This document shows positions 16,646 through 25,797 of a DNA stretch of 64,000 nucleotides, piece by piece (the stretch's first letter is position 1; every line of letters begins with the position of its first letter). The position numbers and the translations under genes are program-made. The stretch comes from Thermoanaerobaculia bacterium. Its GTDB lineage: Bacteria; Acidobacteriota; Thermoanaerobaculia; Gp7-AA8. The notes under the pieces were generated by a model. That model worked only from the letters and a program-made list of their open reading frames with translations, did no database searches and had not been told where the DNA came from. The DNA is taken from positions 19,370 through 83,369 of the forward strand of contig JADGNZ010000025.1 of assembly GCA_017883205.1 (NCBI GenBank), in the 5' to 3' direction.

Positions 16646-17605
16646 TCAGGCCCGCAACGCGGCGAGCGCGCGGTCGTGCTGGTCGAGCAGTTCGTCGCTC
16701 TCGGAGAACGCCTGCTCGCATCGCCGGATCAGGTTCGAGATGTGTCCTTCACTTCGAAGCCGGAGCGACGCGGCAATCGAGCGCAGCGTGACCAGACCTT
16801 CATGCCATCCGAGCCACGCAACCAGGCTTCGCAGGATATGGCCTTGCGTCGAGCGAATGGTCTCTGCTGTCTCCCCCGCAGCCTTCGCCACCGCACTTAC
16901 GATCATGTGCATCTTCGGCCTCGCCACCGCGCGCTGCGTCCGAGGATGGTCCGTCGAGCGCACTTTCGACTCGACCTGCTTGCGCATCGTCTTGAGCCAT
17001 TCCTCGCTACCGAGGTATAGCTGATTGGTGAGCTGGTCCCAAAGGCGATCCTCGCAGCCGATCTTTGCCAGCACGAAGTCGCGGTACGCCGATTGCGCAT
17101 TCGCCTCGTCGGGACCGAACAAACCATGAACCGCCGCCACGTCCAGCCAGCTTGGCGCCGGCTCCAGTCCGGCGGTCGGGCGATAACTCGACCAGGGATA
17201 CTGCTCGGGGCGCTCGCACATCTTCGCGCGCACCGGATTGAGCACGACGTAGCGCAACACGTCCGCGAAATACGCCTCCCGGTCGATCAGCAGCGCCTTG
17301 AAGCGTCCCTGAAAGAGATGGCCGCATCGCCCGTGGACGCGATTGAACCAGTTCGCGTACGCGCTGTTGAGCCATTGCATTCCTTGCGAGAGGTTCGGCT
17401 CCGGCGTCTGCAGAACGAGGTGAAAGTGGTTCGTCATCAGCACCCAGGCCGTGACCGACCAACCGAATCGGAGCGCCGCCGCACCGAGGAAGGTCAGGAA
17501 CTTTTCCCTGTCCCGGTTGGTGCGAAAGATCGCGCGGCGTTCATTGCCTCGGGAGGTGATGTGGTACAGCGCATCAGCGAACTCAAGTCGTAGCGGTCGT
17601 GCCAT
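16646..17605 (-). CDS. REP-associated tyrosine transposase (RAYT, Y1_Tnp family)
   Basis: 319-aa single-strand transposase of the IS200/IS605-like HUH class. It starts MARPLRLEFADALYHITSRG, the usual RAYT N-terminus. The HUH motif is NHFHLVLQ (His60, His62), and the catalytic Tyr lies in LNSAYANWFNRVHGRCGHLFQGRF (about Tyr83). The C-terminal extension ends with a DnaA-like helix-turn-helix (WHEGLVTLRSIAASLRLRSEGHISNLIRRCEQ), as in long RAYTs. RAYTs cut and copy REP palindromes rather than forming classical insertion sequences. Here matching palindromes lie on both sides. The start at 17605 is preferred; 54 upstream codons are repeat-like. Confidence 0.93.
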   Translation of the reverse strand: MARPLRLEFADALYHITSRGNERRAIFRTNRDREKFLTFLGAAALRFGWSVTAWVLMTNHFHLVLQTPEPNLSQGMQWLNSAYANWFNRVHGRCGHLFQGRFKALLIDREAYFADVLRYVVLNPVRAKMCERPEQYPWSSYRPTAGLEPAPSWLDVAAVHGLFGPDEANAQSAYRDFVLAKIGCEDRLWDQLTNQLYLGSEEWLKTMRKQVESKVRSTDHPRTQRAVARPKMHMIVSAVAKAAGETAETIRSTQGHILRSLVAWLGWHEGLVTLRSIAASLRLRSEGHISNLIRRCEQAFSESDELLDQHDRALAALRA

Positions 17606-17769
17606 AGTGCCACCGAGCATCCCTCGGCAGCGCCAGAACACCGAGGAAATCCAAAAGGAGTAGCGAAAGCGGCCCCGGACCTCCTCGGAATGGAAGATCG
17701 CTCTACGGTGGGTGGAATGGCTGATTGCAGAGCCGACGACCGAAGGTCTGGCCCCGACGGGTCCCAATG

Positions 17770-17835
17770 ATCGGGGTCAGGCCTTCGATCGTCGCAGGGG
17801 TGAGTCGATAACCAAAGGCCTGGCCCCAATTGGAA
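17770..17835. repeat. RAYT-associated REP palindrome F, copy 2
   Basis: GGGGTCAGGCCTTCGATCG ... ACCAAAGGCCTGGCCCC, with GTGAGTCGAT in the loop and the AATTGGAAC end. Fragments of the same repeat flank it: GGTCTGGCCCCGACGGG at 17745-17763 and TGGCCCCAATTGGAACAGAT at 17866-17885, so several rounds of insertion or slippage happened. It lies upstream of the RAYT gene. Confidence 0.85.
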
Positions 17836-17923
17836 CAGGAACAGATGAATTGGAACAGATGGGCGTGGCCCCAATTGGAACAGATGGACGACGGTCCCCA
17901 TCTGCGTCCATCTGCGGATCGTT

Positions 17924-18133
17924 TTATGTTTCCTCGGCAGGCCTGACATTCGGATTCAGGCAGACGACCGGCTCCGCAGCATCCAACGTTTTCAAGTGCG
18001 TCAGCAGCCGCGCGCGTACCTCGGATGGCGTACCCGAGGAGTCGAGGGCGAGGAGGTCGCAGGCGCGACGGAGCTGGTCCGCGCTCGTGGCGGGATTCTC
18101 CGCAAACCGCAACGCCTCGGGGAGAAGTGGCAT
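17924..18133 (-). CDS. Small SAP-like domain protein
   Basis: 69-aa protein, MPLLPEALRFAENPATSADQ, continuing into LRRACDLLALDSSGTPSEVR and ARLLTHLKTLDAAEPV. The helix-extended loop-helix, with the pattern LxxxCxxLxLxxxGxxxxxRxRLLxHL, matches the SAP motif, a small DNA- or RNA-binding fold. There is no Shine-Dalgarno stronger than GGAG-like bases and no operon partner. Both sides are ATCTGCG-type repeats. It could be a stand-alone nucleic-acid-binding protein or a leftover of a larger gene. Confidence 0.55.
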   Translation of the reverse strand: MPLLPEALRFAENPATSADQLRRACDLLALDSSGTPSEVRARLLTHLKTLDAAEPVVCLNPNVRPAEET

Positions 18134-18140
18134 AGATAGG

Positions 18141-18214
18141 TCATCCGCAGACGACGCAGATGCACATAGATAGAGACCGACTCTTATCTGCGTCCCTCTG
18201 CGTCATCTGCGGAT
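18141..18214. repeat. Hairpin with tandem-repeat arms (ATCTGCG type), copy 2
   Basis: ATCCGCAGACGACGCAGATG faces ATCTGCGTCCCTCTGCGTCA and then TCTGCGGAT. It lies between two minus-strand genes. Another half-arm, CATCTGCGTCCATCTGCGGA, is at 17899-17918 on the other side of the small SAP-like gene. Confidence 0.75.
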
Positions 18215-18225
18215 CGTCTCTCAGA

Positions 18226-18954
18226 TCAGAATGCATCCGCAAGCCTGCGAGCAATCGCAGCGTAGCCCAGCGCTCCCGGATGGAAATGATCGATCGGACT
18301 GATGCGGTCGTCGCGCACGAGAAGATCGACGATCCGAACGACCGTGACGCCTGGCGTCGATGCGAACTCCTGAATCAACCCGCTATCCCATAGGTTCACC
18401 TGCGTATCGATCCATGAAAGCGACGCTGCGACGCTGTTACGCCGATACGGGTTGTACAACCCGAGGAGATAAATCCGCGCCGAGGGATTCATTCGCTGGA
18501 TGACAGCGACGACACCTTCAACCCTGATGAGCGTCCTCTCGCGCTGATACCACGGCCAGACGGTGCTGAACAGGCGCGCCCACGAGTCGCCATAAAGATC
18601 GTTTCCACCTACGGACAGGACGATGACGTCTGCCTGTCCGATCGCCACACGCACAGCCGGCTCGCGCAGTACCCGCGCGACATTGGCTGTTCGGGCACCG
18701 TCGATCCCGAGATTCAGCGTGGCGCTGACAACCGAGGATTTCGCTCGTAACTCACGATCCAACCAGCCCGGCAAACCAAGCCGCTGCTCGTCACCAGCTC
18801 CGTGAGCAACCGAGTCACCAAGCACGACTACCCGAAGCGGGCCGCTACCCGAGTGCACCGGCATCGCAATCCTCGCTCCCCGATCAGGGCGCAGGACAAC
18901 GGCGGCTGTGATGCCAGCGCACAGGAGGAGAAGCGCGATGAGCGGCCGCCGCAT
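18226..18954 (-). CDS. Secreted SGNH/GDSL hydrolase
   Basis: 242-aa esterase-type hydrolase with an N-terminal membrane anchor or signal (RPLIALLLLCAGITAAVVL). Block I is VVVLGDSVAHG (nucleophile Ser), block II Gly in NLGIDGARTANV, block III SVGGNDLYGD (Asn), and block V PIDHFHPGALGY (Asp and His). All four SGNH residues are therefore present and the enzyme should be active on esters outside the cytoplasm. It stands alone; the upstream region holds a REP palindrome. Confidence 0.88.
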   Translation of the reverse strand: MRRPLIALLLLCAGITAAVVLRPDRGARIAMPVHSGSGPLRVVVLGDSVAHGAGDEQRLGLPGWLDRELRAKSSVVSATLNLGIDGARTANVARVLREPAVRVAIGQADVIVLSVGGNDLYGDSWARLFSTVWPWYQRERTLIRVEGVVAVIQRMNPSARIYLLGLYNPYRRNSVAASLSWIDTQVNLWDSGLIQEFASTPGVTVVRIVDLLVRDDRISPIDHFHPGALGYAAIARRLADAF

Positions 18955-19096
18955 GCGTACAAGTACGTGATGAGACGGACATGGTTTGCGACGGTGGGGA
19001 GGAAGTCCTTAGGACTATCCGGCTGCCGGCGAGATATGGCACTTCGGTCGATGCTGTTCTGACGAACGAAATCGCGGCGTCATCGAGGCCACCTCA

Positions 19097-19163
19097 TCGG
19101 GGTCAGGCCTTCGATCATCGCAAGGGGGAGTCGATGACCAAAGGCCTGGCCCCAATTGGAACC
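19097..19163. repeat. RAYT-associated REP palindrome F, copy 3
   Basis: ATCGGGGTCAGGCCTTCGAT ... ACCAAAGGCCTGGCCCC with the AATTGGAACC end, nearly identical to copy 2. It occupies the gap between the SGNH hydrolase and the large carboxypeptidase-regulatory gene. The remainder of that gap, 18955-19096, holds no gene I can see. Confidence 0.85.
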
Positions 19164-19181
19164 ATTCTGTCTTCGAAAGAT

Positions 19182-21281
19182 TCAAGGTTTGGCCGCTGCG
19201 AACACAATTTTCGCGGACTGATAACCAGCCGTTACTGCAATGTTCACCGGCGCGGGTGGTGGTGAGCCGGATGTGACCGCGTTCAATTGTTGCCGGTCGA
19301 GGGGCCAGATCTCATAGCGGCCGGGGGGAAGATGCGTTAGCAAAAGCCGGCCTTGGCCGTCGCTGAACATGGGCAAGCCCTGGTAATTGATCATTCCTTC
19401 CCAGACAGGAATCGGCAGCTGGACTCCGTCGATGCGGATCAGCACCGAGACACCGGTCAACGCGGCGCCTGATGTCGTCTCGCAAACGATTTCGAGAGAG
19501 GCGTTGCCGTCGGGGACCCGGACGAGGATGTCGTCTGCCCCTTGCGCGAGCGAGTTGAATCGGGCGACACCGATGGAGCCTGATCTTGGGAGAACGAAAA
19601 CCATACCGTAGTCTTCGGGGCTGACTGGCAATAGGATGCGGCCGTCCTCGTCGGTAGCTCCTACAAGATGTGTTCCGTTCCGAGTGCTTACGTATACGGC
19701 TGCCGAAACTGGCGCGCCGAACGCGTTCGTCACAACGACCGGCCGGTTTCCGGCCGCCTTGAGCCGCACTTGGGGAGTCTGGTCGGTTGCCGTCTCGTCG
19801 AGGGTGATCCATGATGTCTCCGAGGATTGATATCCACTCTTCGAGACAGCGAGCCTGTAGCTGCCGGCCGGAAAGGCGCCCAGCTCGAAGCGTCCGTCCT
19901 CCCCGCTCCGTAGCGTGACGTAGTTTGAGTGATCGTCGTTTTTCATCGTGACTTCGATGCGTGCGTCGCGGATGGGCTGTCCACTGGAGTCGTCCATGAC
20001 GTGTCCCAGAAGCCGCCGGTTCGGAACGGAGATGGACCACCTGTTCTTATCGCCGTCGATGCGCTCTGTCTCCCGCCAGAATGGAATGAGTGGCCGCTGC
20101 GTAACGGTCGCGACATAGGTCCCCTGTTGCCAGACCTCTTCCGTCACGCTCCCCTCGCTGTCCGTCGTCACCGAGGAAGTCCACGAGCTATCCTCTGGAT
20201 GAATGCGGACGGTGGCTCCGGCGAGTGGCTTGTCGTCGTAGCGGACGGTAACATCCAGCACCGACGGAGAGATCTGCATTACTGCCTCTGCCTCGCCCCC
20301 GTCGGTCAACGTCACGAGTTTGCCGATTCGCTGAAGTGGATTCGCACCTAAGACGATCACACGGTATTTGCCCGGCTCGAGCGCATCGACAACCGCCTCC
20401 TTTTGCCCCCCAGGGAGCCGTCCGCTGTGCGCGAGCTCGTCGCCAGGAGGCCCCGGCAGCAATCGTCTTACTTCCCACCCGACCTCCTCCTGGCCGACTG
20501 CCGGAACGAGGCTGATGGTCAGCGATCCACCTTTGGACAGACGTACTGAAAGCTCAGTATCCGCAACGGCCTTGGGCAGGGGAACGGTACGCCTTGCATA
20601 ACCGGCCATGGCCACGCGAACAAACTGCGGCCACACGTCAGCGACAGGCGCGCGGAAGTTACCTTTCCGGTCGGTCACCGCAAGCGAGTCGCCGTTGGGC
20701 AGATACACGCGGGCATCTCGGAGCGGAATTGCGGTTTTCGCGTCGATGACCGTCCCCGACAGGATAGGCATTTTCTGCAGGAACACATTGCCAACCTCTA
20801 CCTCGCGCAGTTGCCGTTCGACACTCCGGTATCCGTTGCTCTTGAGCAGCAGAGTACAGCCGCTGCCAGGATGGCGGAGATCCACGCCCGGCACCGGCAC
20901 GCGCGAGACAGACCACTTCCAGGTCAAATCCTGGCATCGAAGCTCAAAATCGAGGGTCGCTCGTGTCGAGCCATCCGATAGCCGCGGGGCCAGCTTATGG
21001 TGCTGCGAGGCTGCGGGAAGACTGACTACGTTGGCGCCGGCCTGGATCGTTCCGGTTGCGATCTGCTTGAGGTCAGAGGAGATCCACACGAAATCCCGGA
21101 CAGTGTCCGAAGGGGCGACGGTGCCCGGGATCTCGTTAACAGCTTGGCAACGCTGCTGAATGCAGAACGTGGAAGGCGGGGCTGCAACAGTCTGAACCGC
21201 CAAAAACGCGGCGATCAGGATCGTCACAAGCTGGACCGTCCGTCTGACCCGCGCTTGATGGTCACGGACACTAGCTTCCAC
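19182..21281 (-). CDS. Large exported protein with repeated carboxypeptidase-regulatory-like domains
   Basis: 699-aa protein starting from GTG, with a basic N-terminus and signal segment VQLVTILIAAFLAVQTVAA. After it come several beta-sandwich repeats of the carboxypeptidase-regulatory/Cna-B type: GTVIDAKTAIPLRDARVYLP, then GNFRAPVADVWPQFVRVAM, VTVRYDDKPLAGATVRIHP, GHVMDDSSGQPIRDARIEVT and GRFELGAFPAGSYRLAVSKS. No enzymatic motif is seen. Such proteins are typical cell-surface or periplasmic scaffolds in Acidobacteriota. The first 58 nt overlap the end of a small cysteine-rich gene on the same strand, suggesting translational coupling. Confidence 0.8.
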   Translation of the reverse strand: MEASVRDHQARVRRTVQLVTILIAAFLAVQTVAAPPSTFCIQQRCQAVNEIPGTVAPSDTVRDFVWISSDLKQIATGTIQAGANVVSLPAASQHHKLAPRLSDGSTRATLDFELRCQDLTWKWSVSRVPVPGVDLRHPGSGCTLLLKSNGYRSVERQLREVEVGNVFLQKMPILSGTVIDAKTAIPLRDARVYLPNGDSLAVTDRKGNFRAPVADVWPQFVRVAMAGYARRTVPLPKAVADTELSVRLSKGGSLTISLVPAVGQEEVGWEVRRLLPGPPGDELAHSGRLPGGQKEAVVDALEPGKYRVIVLGANPLQRIGKLVTLTDGGEAEAVMQISPSVLDVTVRYDDKPLAGATVRIHPEDSSWTSSVTTDSEGSVTEEVWQQGTYVATVTQRPLIPFWRETERIDGDKNRWSISVPNRRLLGHVMDDSSGQPIRDARIEVTMKNDDHSNYVTLRSGEDGRFELGAFPAGSYRLAVSKSGYQSSETSWITLDETATDQTPQVRLKAAGNRPVVVTNAFGAPVSAAVYVSTRNGTHLVGATDEDGRILLPVSPEDYGMVFVLPRSGSIGVARFNSLAQGADDILVRVPDGNASLEIVCETTSGAALTGVSVLIRIDGVQLPIPVWEGMINYQGLPMFSDGQGRLLLTHLPPGRYEIWPLDRQQLNAVTSGSPPPAPVNIAVTAGYQSAKIVFAAAKP

Positions 21282-21592
21282 TCGCCGGAGCGGTAGGGCA
21301 GGCGAGGTCCACGCCTATCTTCAACTAATAGGACAACGCAGCCGGATTTCGTGGAGCCGGCGCAACCGTCCGCACCCAAATAACCGTCGCATTGCCCAGT
21401 TAGTTCGCACGCGGTGAAATCTACATCGAAGTCGAACATGCTGCACAAGACCCACGCGTTGTAAAGAGTGGATTGACAGCCCGTGCAGCCGGTAAAGGGA
21501 CTGGGACCGCAATACTGGCACTGGGCTTGGGAGTCCGTGGCGGTGAAGACAAGAAGGAGGAGAACGGCAATACCGAGGAGCATTCCTTTCAT
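21224..21592 (-). CDS. Small cysteine-rich secreted protein
   Basis: 122-aa protein with signal peptide MKGMLLGIAVLLLLVFTATDSQA and a GGAGG ribosome-binding site about 9 nt before the ATG. The mature part is rich in Cys: CQYCGPSPFTGCTGCQSTLY, then LCSMFDFDVDFTACELTGQC and DGCAGSTKSGC, so disulfides or metal binding are likely. I know no family for it. Its stop lies within the neighbouring 699-aa gene, so the two are probably expressed together. Confidence 0.65.
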   Translation of the reverse strand: MKGMLLGIAVLLLLVFTATDSQAQCQYCGPSPFTGCTGCQSTLYNAWVLCSMFDFDVDFTACELTGQCDGYLGADGCAGSTKSGCVVLLVEDRRGPRLPYRSGEWKLVSVTIKRGSDGRSSL

Positions 21593-21803
21593 ACGTTAAA
21601 ACCTCCGAACAGATGGTACATCTATGCTGCTAGCTGTGTCTACAGCCACTCTTGTCGTGGCGGTACGACAGAGTTGTGGAACGAATAGGAGTCGCCTGCG
21701 TGGTTGCCACGTTCCTTTCAGCAGATGAGGCCAGCGATGGTGTGGCCTACGTTTGCGTCCGGATCGTGGCCCCGATTCGCGTCCCGTCTACAATCCCCCA
21801 CCC

Positions 21804-21995
21804 ATGCCCGCCTTGATCATCGCTCTCGCTCTCGCGATGTTCCTCCTCGCGAATGTCGCCGCGTATCGCGTGCTCGTGCGGGTGCATCCGCGCAGGCGGG
21901 GGGGCGTCATCGCGTTGGTTGTCGTCGGGAATGCGATGTGGGGGGTGTTTCCGTGGCTGAATGCTCGGACGGATTTCTCGCGCTTCGTGCGGCGT
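21804..21995 (+). pseudogene. 5' fragment of a metallophosphoesterase gene (membrane part only)
   Basis: The first 64 codons (MPALIIALALAMFLLANVAA, YRVLVRVHPRRRG, NAMWGVFPWLNARTDFSRFV) are about 90% like the start of the intact gene at 34491. Even the 5' flank, CTACAATCCCCCACCC, is shared. Homology stops near 21992 and a REP palindrome begins at about 22001; the catalytic phosphoesterase domain is absent. This is a truncated paralogue or a duplication left at the border of the 22-34 kb operon island. Confidence 0.85.
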
Positions 21996-22000
21996 CATCT

Positions 22001-22064
22001 GGGCAGGCCTTTGATCATCGCAGGGGTGAGTCGATTACCAAAGGCCTGGCCCCAATCGGAACCA
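22001..22064. repeat. RAYT-associated REP palindrome F, copy 4
   Basis: GGCAGGCCTTTGATCATCGC ... ACCAAAGGCCTGGCCCC with AATCGGAACC, directly at the point where the metallophosphoesterase fragment ends and 29 nt before the 3' end of sbcC. The left GGGGTC end is degraded to TGGG. Confidence 0.85.
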
Positions 22065-22092
22065 CACCAACGGGGCATGCCAGAGAAGACCG

Positions 22093-25000
22093 TTATCCCA
22101 CCAAGACTTCGACGCGGCTCCGGCCCGCGCCTTCTGGAGTGACCGCGACACGCACTCCGATCCTCTCCTGCAGAACGTCGATGTGACTGATGATCCCGAT
22201 CAGTCGACCGCCGGCCTGAAGCTGTTCCAGAACGGCCAGCGCCATGTTCAAACTGTTCGAGTCGAGAGCGCCGAAACCCTCATCGATGAAAAGACTCTCG
22301 ACTTTCACTCCCTGCGCGGACGACATGCTCGCCAATCCCAGAGCGAGCGCGAGGCTCACGAGAAAACGCTCGCCACCGGACAGACTGTGAACGCCGCGAA
22401 CTTCGTCTGCCATGTCGTGGTCGATGACCTGCAGCGCCAACTCATTCCCGCGTGTTCGCGCCAATTCGTAACGCGGATAGAGATGTCGGAGTTGGCTGTT
22501 CGCGAGATCAACGAGGCGTTCAAACGTCAACGATTGCGCGAAGTCGCGGAACCTTCGACCGTCCGAAGATCCGATCAATGCAGACAATCGCTGAGAGACT
22601 GTTGAGCGCGCAATGGCCACCTTAAGGCCTGCGCGAAGGGAAGCAGCACGTTCTCCACACTCTTTGTCACGTCGGAGCTTGTCGTTAAGCAATGTGAAGG
22701 TGTCGTTCGCCGTCTTGAGCTCAGTGGCGGCTGCGGCCATCGCCTCAGTGAGAGCCCCTTCGGCAATCGAGGGATGGCCAGATGCTCGGTGGCGCTCGGA
22801 CGCGGCCTGTCGTTCCTCGATAATGGCTCTCGCGTTGCCTGCCAACTGGCGGAGAAGAGCGAGTTGAGTTTCCTTCGCATCGGCCCACGCCTCCCCGCGC
22901 TGAATCGCGTCGCGCGCGAATGTGACATCGAGTTGAAGGGCATCCAGCTTGGCATCGAGCACTTCGGTCGCGGTACGCAGTGCATGCCTACAGCGTTCGC
23001 TCTCCTTGGTCGCATTCTCCATGTCTGCGGTTCGCACAGTCGCGGCGTCCTTGGCACGTGATCGTTGGTCGTCGGCGTCGTGCCAACGCTCGTTCGCACT
23101 TTCGGCGCGAACGCGGTACTCCGTTCGCACTTCTCCGGGCGCGCGCCCGCCAATTACACCAGCTCGCTCATCGCGAAGGGCGGCGAGATCGCTCACCTTT
23201 TCGTTGTATTCGGAGTCGTTGACGTATCGCAATCCTTCGGCGGCTGCTGACTCTGCACGCTTCGTCGCAACATCGAGCGCGAGCTCCGCCGCTCGCTCCC
23301 GGAGGGAGGCTAACTCCGCGGTCGATTCGTTCCAGTCGGCAGCGATGCGGCGACTCTGCTCAATCGCACGCTCGACTGGGTCGATCGTGCGCCATCCCGA
23401 CAGCACATCAGCGAGAACACGATCGATCTGATCACCTGCTCCATCGCGCCGTGTCTTCGCGGTGCGGAACTGGATCTCTTTGGTCTGCAAAATGCCGTTG
23501 GCGGCGTCAATCTTCTGCCGCAGTTCAGTCAGCTCCCGATCGAGACGGGCTATCTCATGTCGAATCGTCTCACGCTGCGCCGAGAGGTCGCGCCGGCTCC
23601 TCTCCAACGCATCTAGCACCTCGACCCGCTTTTCGGCGTCTTCGGCGATGTTCCCGATGACCGCGGCACTTACCCCGAGGACGTTTACCAGGTTCGCCAG
23701 TTCGGAAGCGACCTCGTCCCGCTTCCGCACTGCTCGTTCGCGCGCGGCCTCAGCCGCGGAATGCTCCCGATGAAGTCGTTCGATGTCCCTCAGGGCCGCG
23801 CTTTGTTGCGCCTCGCTCTGAGCTTTCGCCGTCATGGCCTCGCGGACTAATCGCTCGATCTCTCCGACACGCGCCTGATCACTGGCCACGCGGGTGCGCA
23901 GGACATCGTCCACAAACTCAGTGTGATGCGAAGTCGCGCCACAGACCGGACACGGCTCGCCTTCGACCAACTGCAGCCGCAACCATTCAGTGGTTTCTTC
24001 CGCCGACGCCGCGGACAAGTTGAGTGCCCGTTGCGCTTCACGCAGCGAAGCCTCGTGGACCGGCAGTTCTCTCGTAGCGATCGCCGCGGTTTCACATGCC
24101 GCGTCGAACGCACGCGCCTGCTCCATCTCCTCGTTATCAAGACGGCGTACGTCAGCGGCCGTCTTCTCGAGTTCTTCGGACCAGTGTCGCTCCTCGGTAG
24201 CCACAGCTTGCGCTCGAAGTGCCGCATCGCGCCTTGCATTGAGCGCCGCACGATCGATTCCGCTGAGCGATACCTCGATCGATGCGATCTCCCCGGCCAC
24301 AACGCGCTCCCGTTCCACCGCCGTAAGTTTTTCGACTGACTTCGTTTCGATCGTGTAGGCCGTATCGCGACGCTGCCCGCCGAGTGTAGTGATCGCCTTC
24401 TCTGCGCGTTCCATTTCGCTCGAAGCAACGCCCCAGTCTTGAAGATTCTTGACAACCTCTTCGAGATGTGACGCCAGCGAAGCCGAGGATTGATGCTCGT
24501 CGAGCCAGCTCCGCAGACCCGCAACTCGGGTGACATTCCGCGCCGCCGCCTCCAGTGCCTCGTCCATCGCACTTAGGGCGAGTTCCGCCCGAGTCACTGC
24601 GCTTTCTCGGATCTCCGCGCGTCGGTTGAGCTCCTTCATCACCACGTCAATACGCGCATCGAGGCCTGTCGCCCTTGTCAGCTCGGGCCCGATCTCGTCG
24701 TATTCTCGTTGTGCCGCGAGCATTGCCTCTTGCGCATACGAGGCCTCCAACGCTGCCTGTTCCAATGTCGCCATGGCCTCGACGTTCACACGCTCCGTGT
24801 GTACGTTATGCTCCACGGCTCGATCGAAATCGCGCTGAGCCCCGTCGGCCGCGTCAAGCTCCGAACGTGCGGAGAACGCGCGACGCGAACGCGCAAGTTC
24901 CGCCCGTTCCGCATCAGCGATGCGATCCGCCTCCTCCGCGCAAGCCAGAGCTTCTCTCCCTGTTGTGACGCGTGCTACGAGATCCGCGTCCGTCTCGTAC

Positions 25001-25797
25001 CACATTTTCGCTTGATCAAGCTCCATCCGACGCGCTGACAGCCGATCGATCGATGCGCGCAATGTGGGTATCTGGTCTTCGACTTCCTGCCGTGCACGCT
25101 CATCGAGTGGCTCAAGCGTCTGCAGCTGCTCCTCGATGCGCTCGGCTGTGCCACGATCAAGCTTCGCACGCTCGTACGCTTCGCACGAGATCAGTGAATA
25201 GACCTCCGTCCCAGTGATCCTTTCAAGAAGTGATGATCGCGCGTTGGAGTCTGAGCGGATGAACATGTCGAATTCGTTCTGCGCGAGCATCGCGGCGCGG
25301 CGGAATTGATCGAAACCGAGACCGACCCGCTTTTGAATCTCCGCGAGCGTGTCTGACTTCCCTTGACCTACCGCTTCGCCGGTGATCAGGTCGGTCAGCG
25401 TGATCGCCTGTGCTTGCAGCGCGCCGTCGGGCCTGCTGCGGCTGCGATGGACCGACCAACGCGCACGGCATTTCCGCCCGTCTTGATCGATGAAATCGAC
25501 CTCGGCAAAACCATCGCCGCACCCGTGGCGAAGAATGTTCCGGACGTCTGCTGAAGAAACCTCGCGCGATGCGTCGCCGTCTCCTCGCGAGATCTTCGCC
25601 TTCTTTTCAGCATCGACAAGTCGCGGCAGACGATCAAAAAACGCAAGGCAAATCGCGTCAAGGATCGTCGACTTTCCTGCCCCGGTCGGTCCTGTGATGG
25701 CGAAGATACCAGCGCCGCGGATCGGCTCCGCTTCGAAATCGAGATCGAACTGCGGAAGGCTGGCCAGGTTTCCGCCCCGAATTGCAAGAATTCTCAC
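22093..25797 (-). CDS. sbcC: SbcC-like exonuclease subunit (SMC/Rad50-type ATPase)
   Basis: 1234-aa ATPase that, with SbcD, forms the Mre11-Rad50-like nuclease acting on DNA double-strand ends and hairpins. Walker A is GPTGAGKST (36-44). Long coiled coils run on both sides of the zinc hook CPVC (616-619). The signature motif is HSLSGGERFLVSLALALG, and Walker B is ESLFIDEGFGALD. The GTG start overlaps the sbcD stop by 4 nt. It is the last gene of a six-gene operon of TerB, BrxD-like and Lhr-like proteins, which suggests it was recruited as the nuclease of a defence or DNA-processing system rather than being a housekeeping copy. That last point is inference. Confidence 0.93.
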   Translation of the reverse strand: MRILAIRGGNLASLPQFDLDFEAEPIRGAGIFAITGPTGAGKSTILDAICLAFFDRLPRLVDAEKKAKISRGDGDASREVSSADVRNILRHGCGDGFAEVDFIDQDGRKCRARWSVHRSRSRPDGALQAQAITLTDLITGEAVGQGKSDTLAEIQKRVGLGFDQFRRAAMLAQNEFDMFIRSDSNARSSLLERITGTEVYSLISCEAYERAKLDRGTAERIEEQLQTLEPLDERARQEVEDQIPTLRASIDRLSARRMELDQAKMWYETDADLVARVTTGREALACAEEADRIADAERAELARSRRAFSARSELDAADGAQRDFDRAVEHNVHTERVNVEAMATLEQAALEASYAQEAMLAAQREYDEIGPELTRATGLDARIDVVMKELNRRAEIRESAVTRAELALSAMDEALEAAARNVTRVAGLRSWLDEHQSSASLASHLEEVVKNLQDWGVASSEMERAEKAITTLGGQRRDTAYTIETKSVEKLTAVERERVVAGEIASIEVSLSGIDRAALNARRDAALRAQAVATEERHWSEELEKTAADVRRLDNEEMEQARAFDAACETAAIATRELPVHEASLREAQRALNLSAASAEETTEWLRLQLVEGEPCPVCGATSHHTEFVDDVLRTRVASDQARVGEIERLVREAMTAKAQSEAQQSAALRDIERLHREHSAAEAARERAVRKRDEVASELANLVNVLGVSAAVIGNIAEDAEKRVEVLDALERSRRDLSAQRETIRHEIARLDRELTELRQKIDAANGILQTKEIQFRTAKTRRDGAGDQIDRVLADVLSGWRTIDPVERAIEQSRRIAADWNESTAELASLRERAAELALDVATKRAESAAAEGLRYVNDSEYNEKVSDLAALRDERAGVIGGRAPGEVRTEYRVRAESANERWHDADDQRSRAKDAATVRTADMENATKESERCRHALRTATEVLDAKLDALQLDVTFARDAIQRGEAWADAKETQLALLRQLAGNARAIIEERQAASERHRASGHPSIAEGALTEAMAAAATELKTANDTFTLLNDKLRRDKECGERAASLRAGLKVAIARSTVSQRLSALIGSSDGRRFRDFAQSLTFERLVDLANSQLRHLYPRYELARTRGNELALQVIDHDMADEVRGVHSLSGGERFLVSLALALGLASMSSAQGVKVESLFIDEGFGALDSNSLNMALAVLEQLQAGGRLIGIISHIDVLQERIGVRVAVTPEGAGRSRVEVLVG

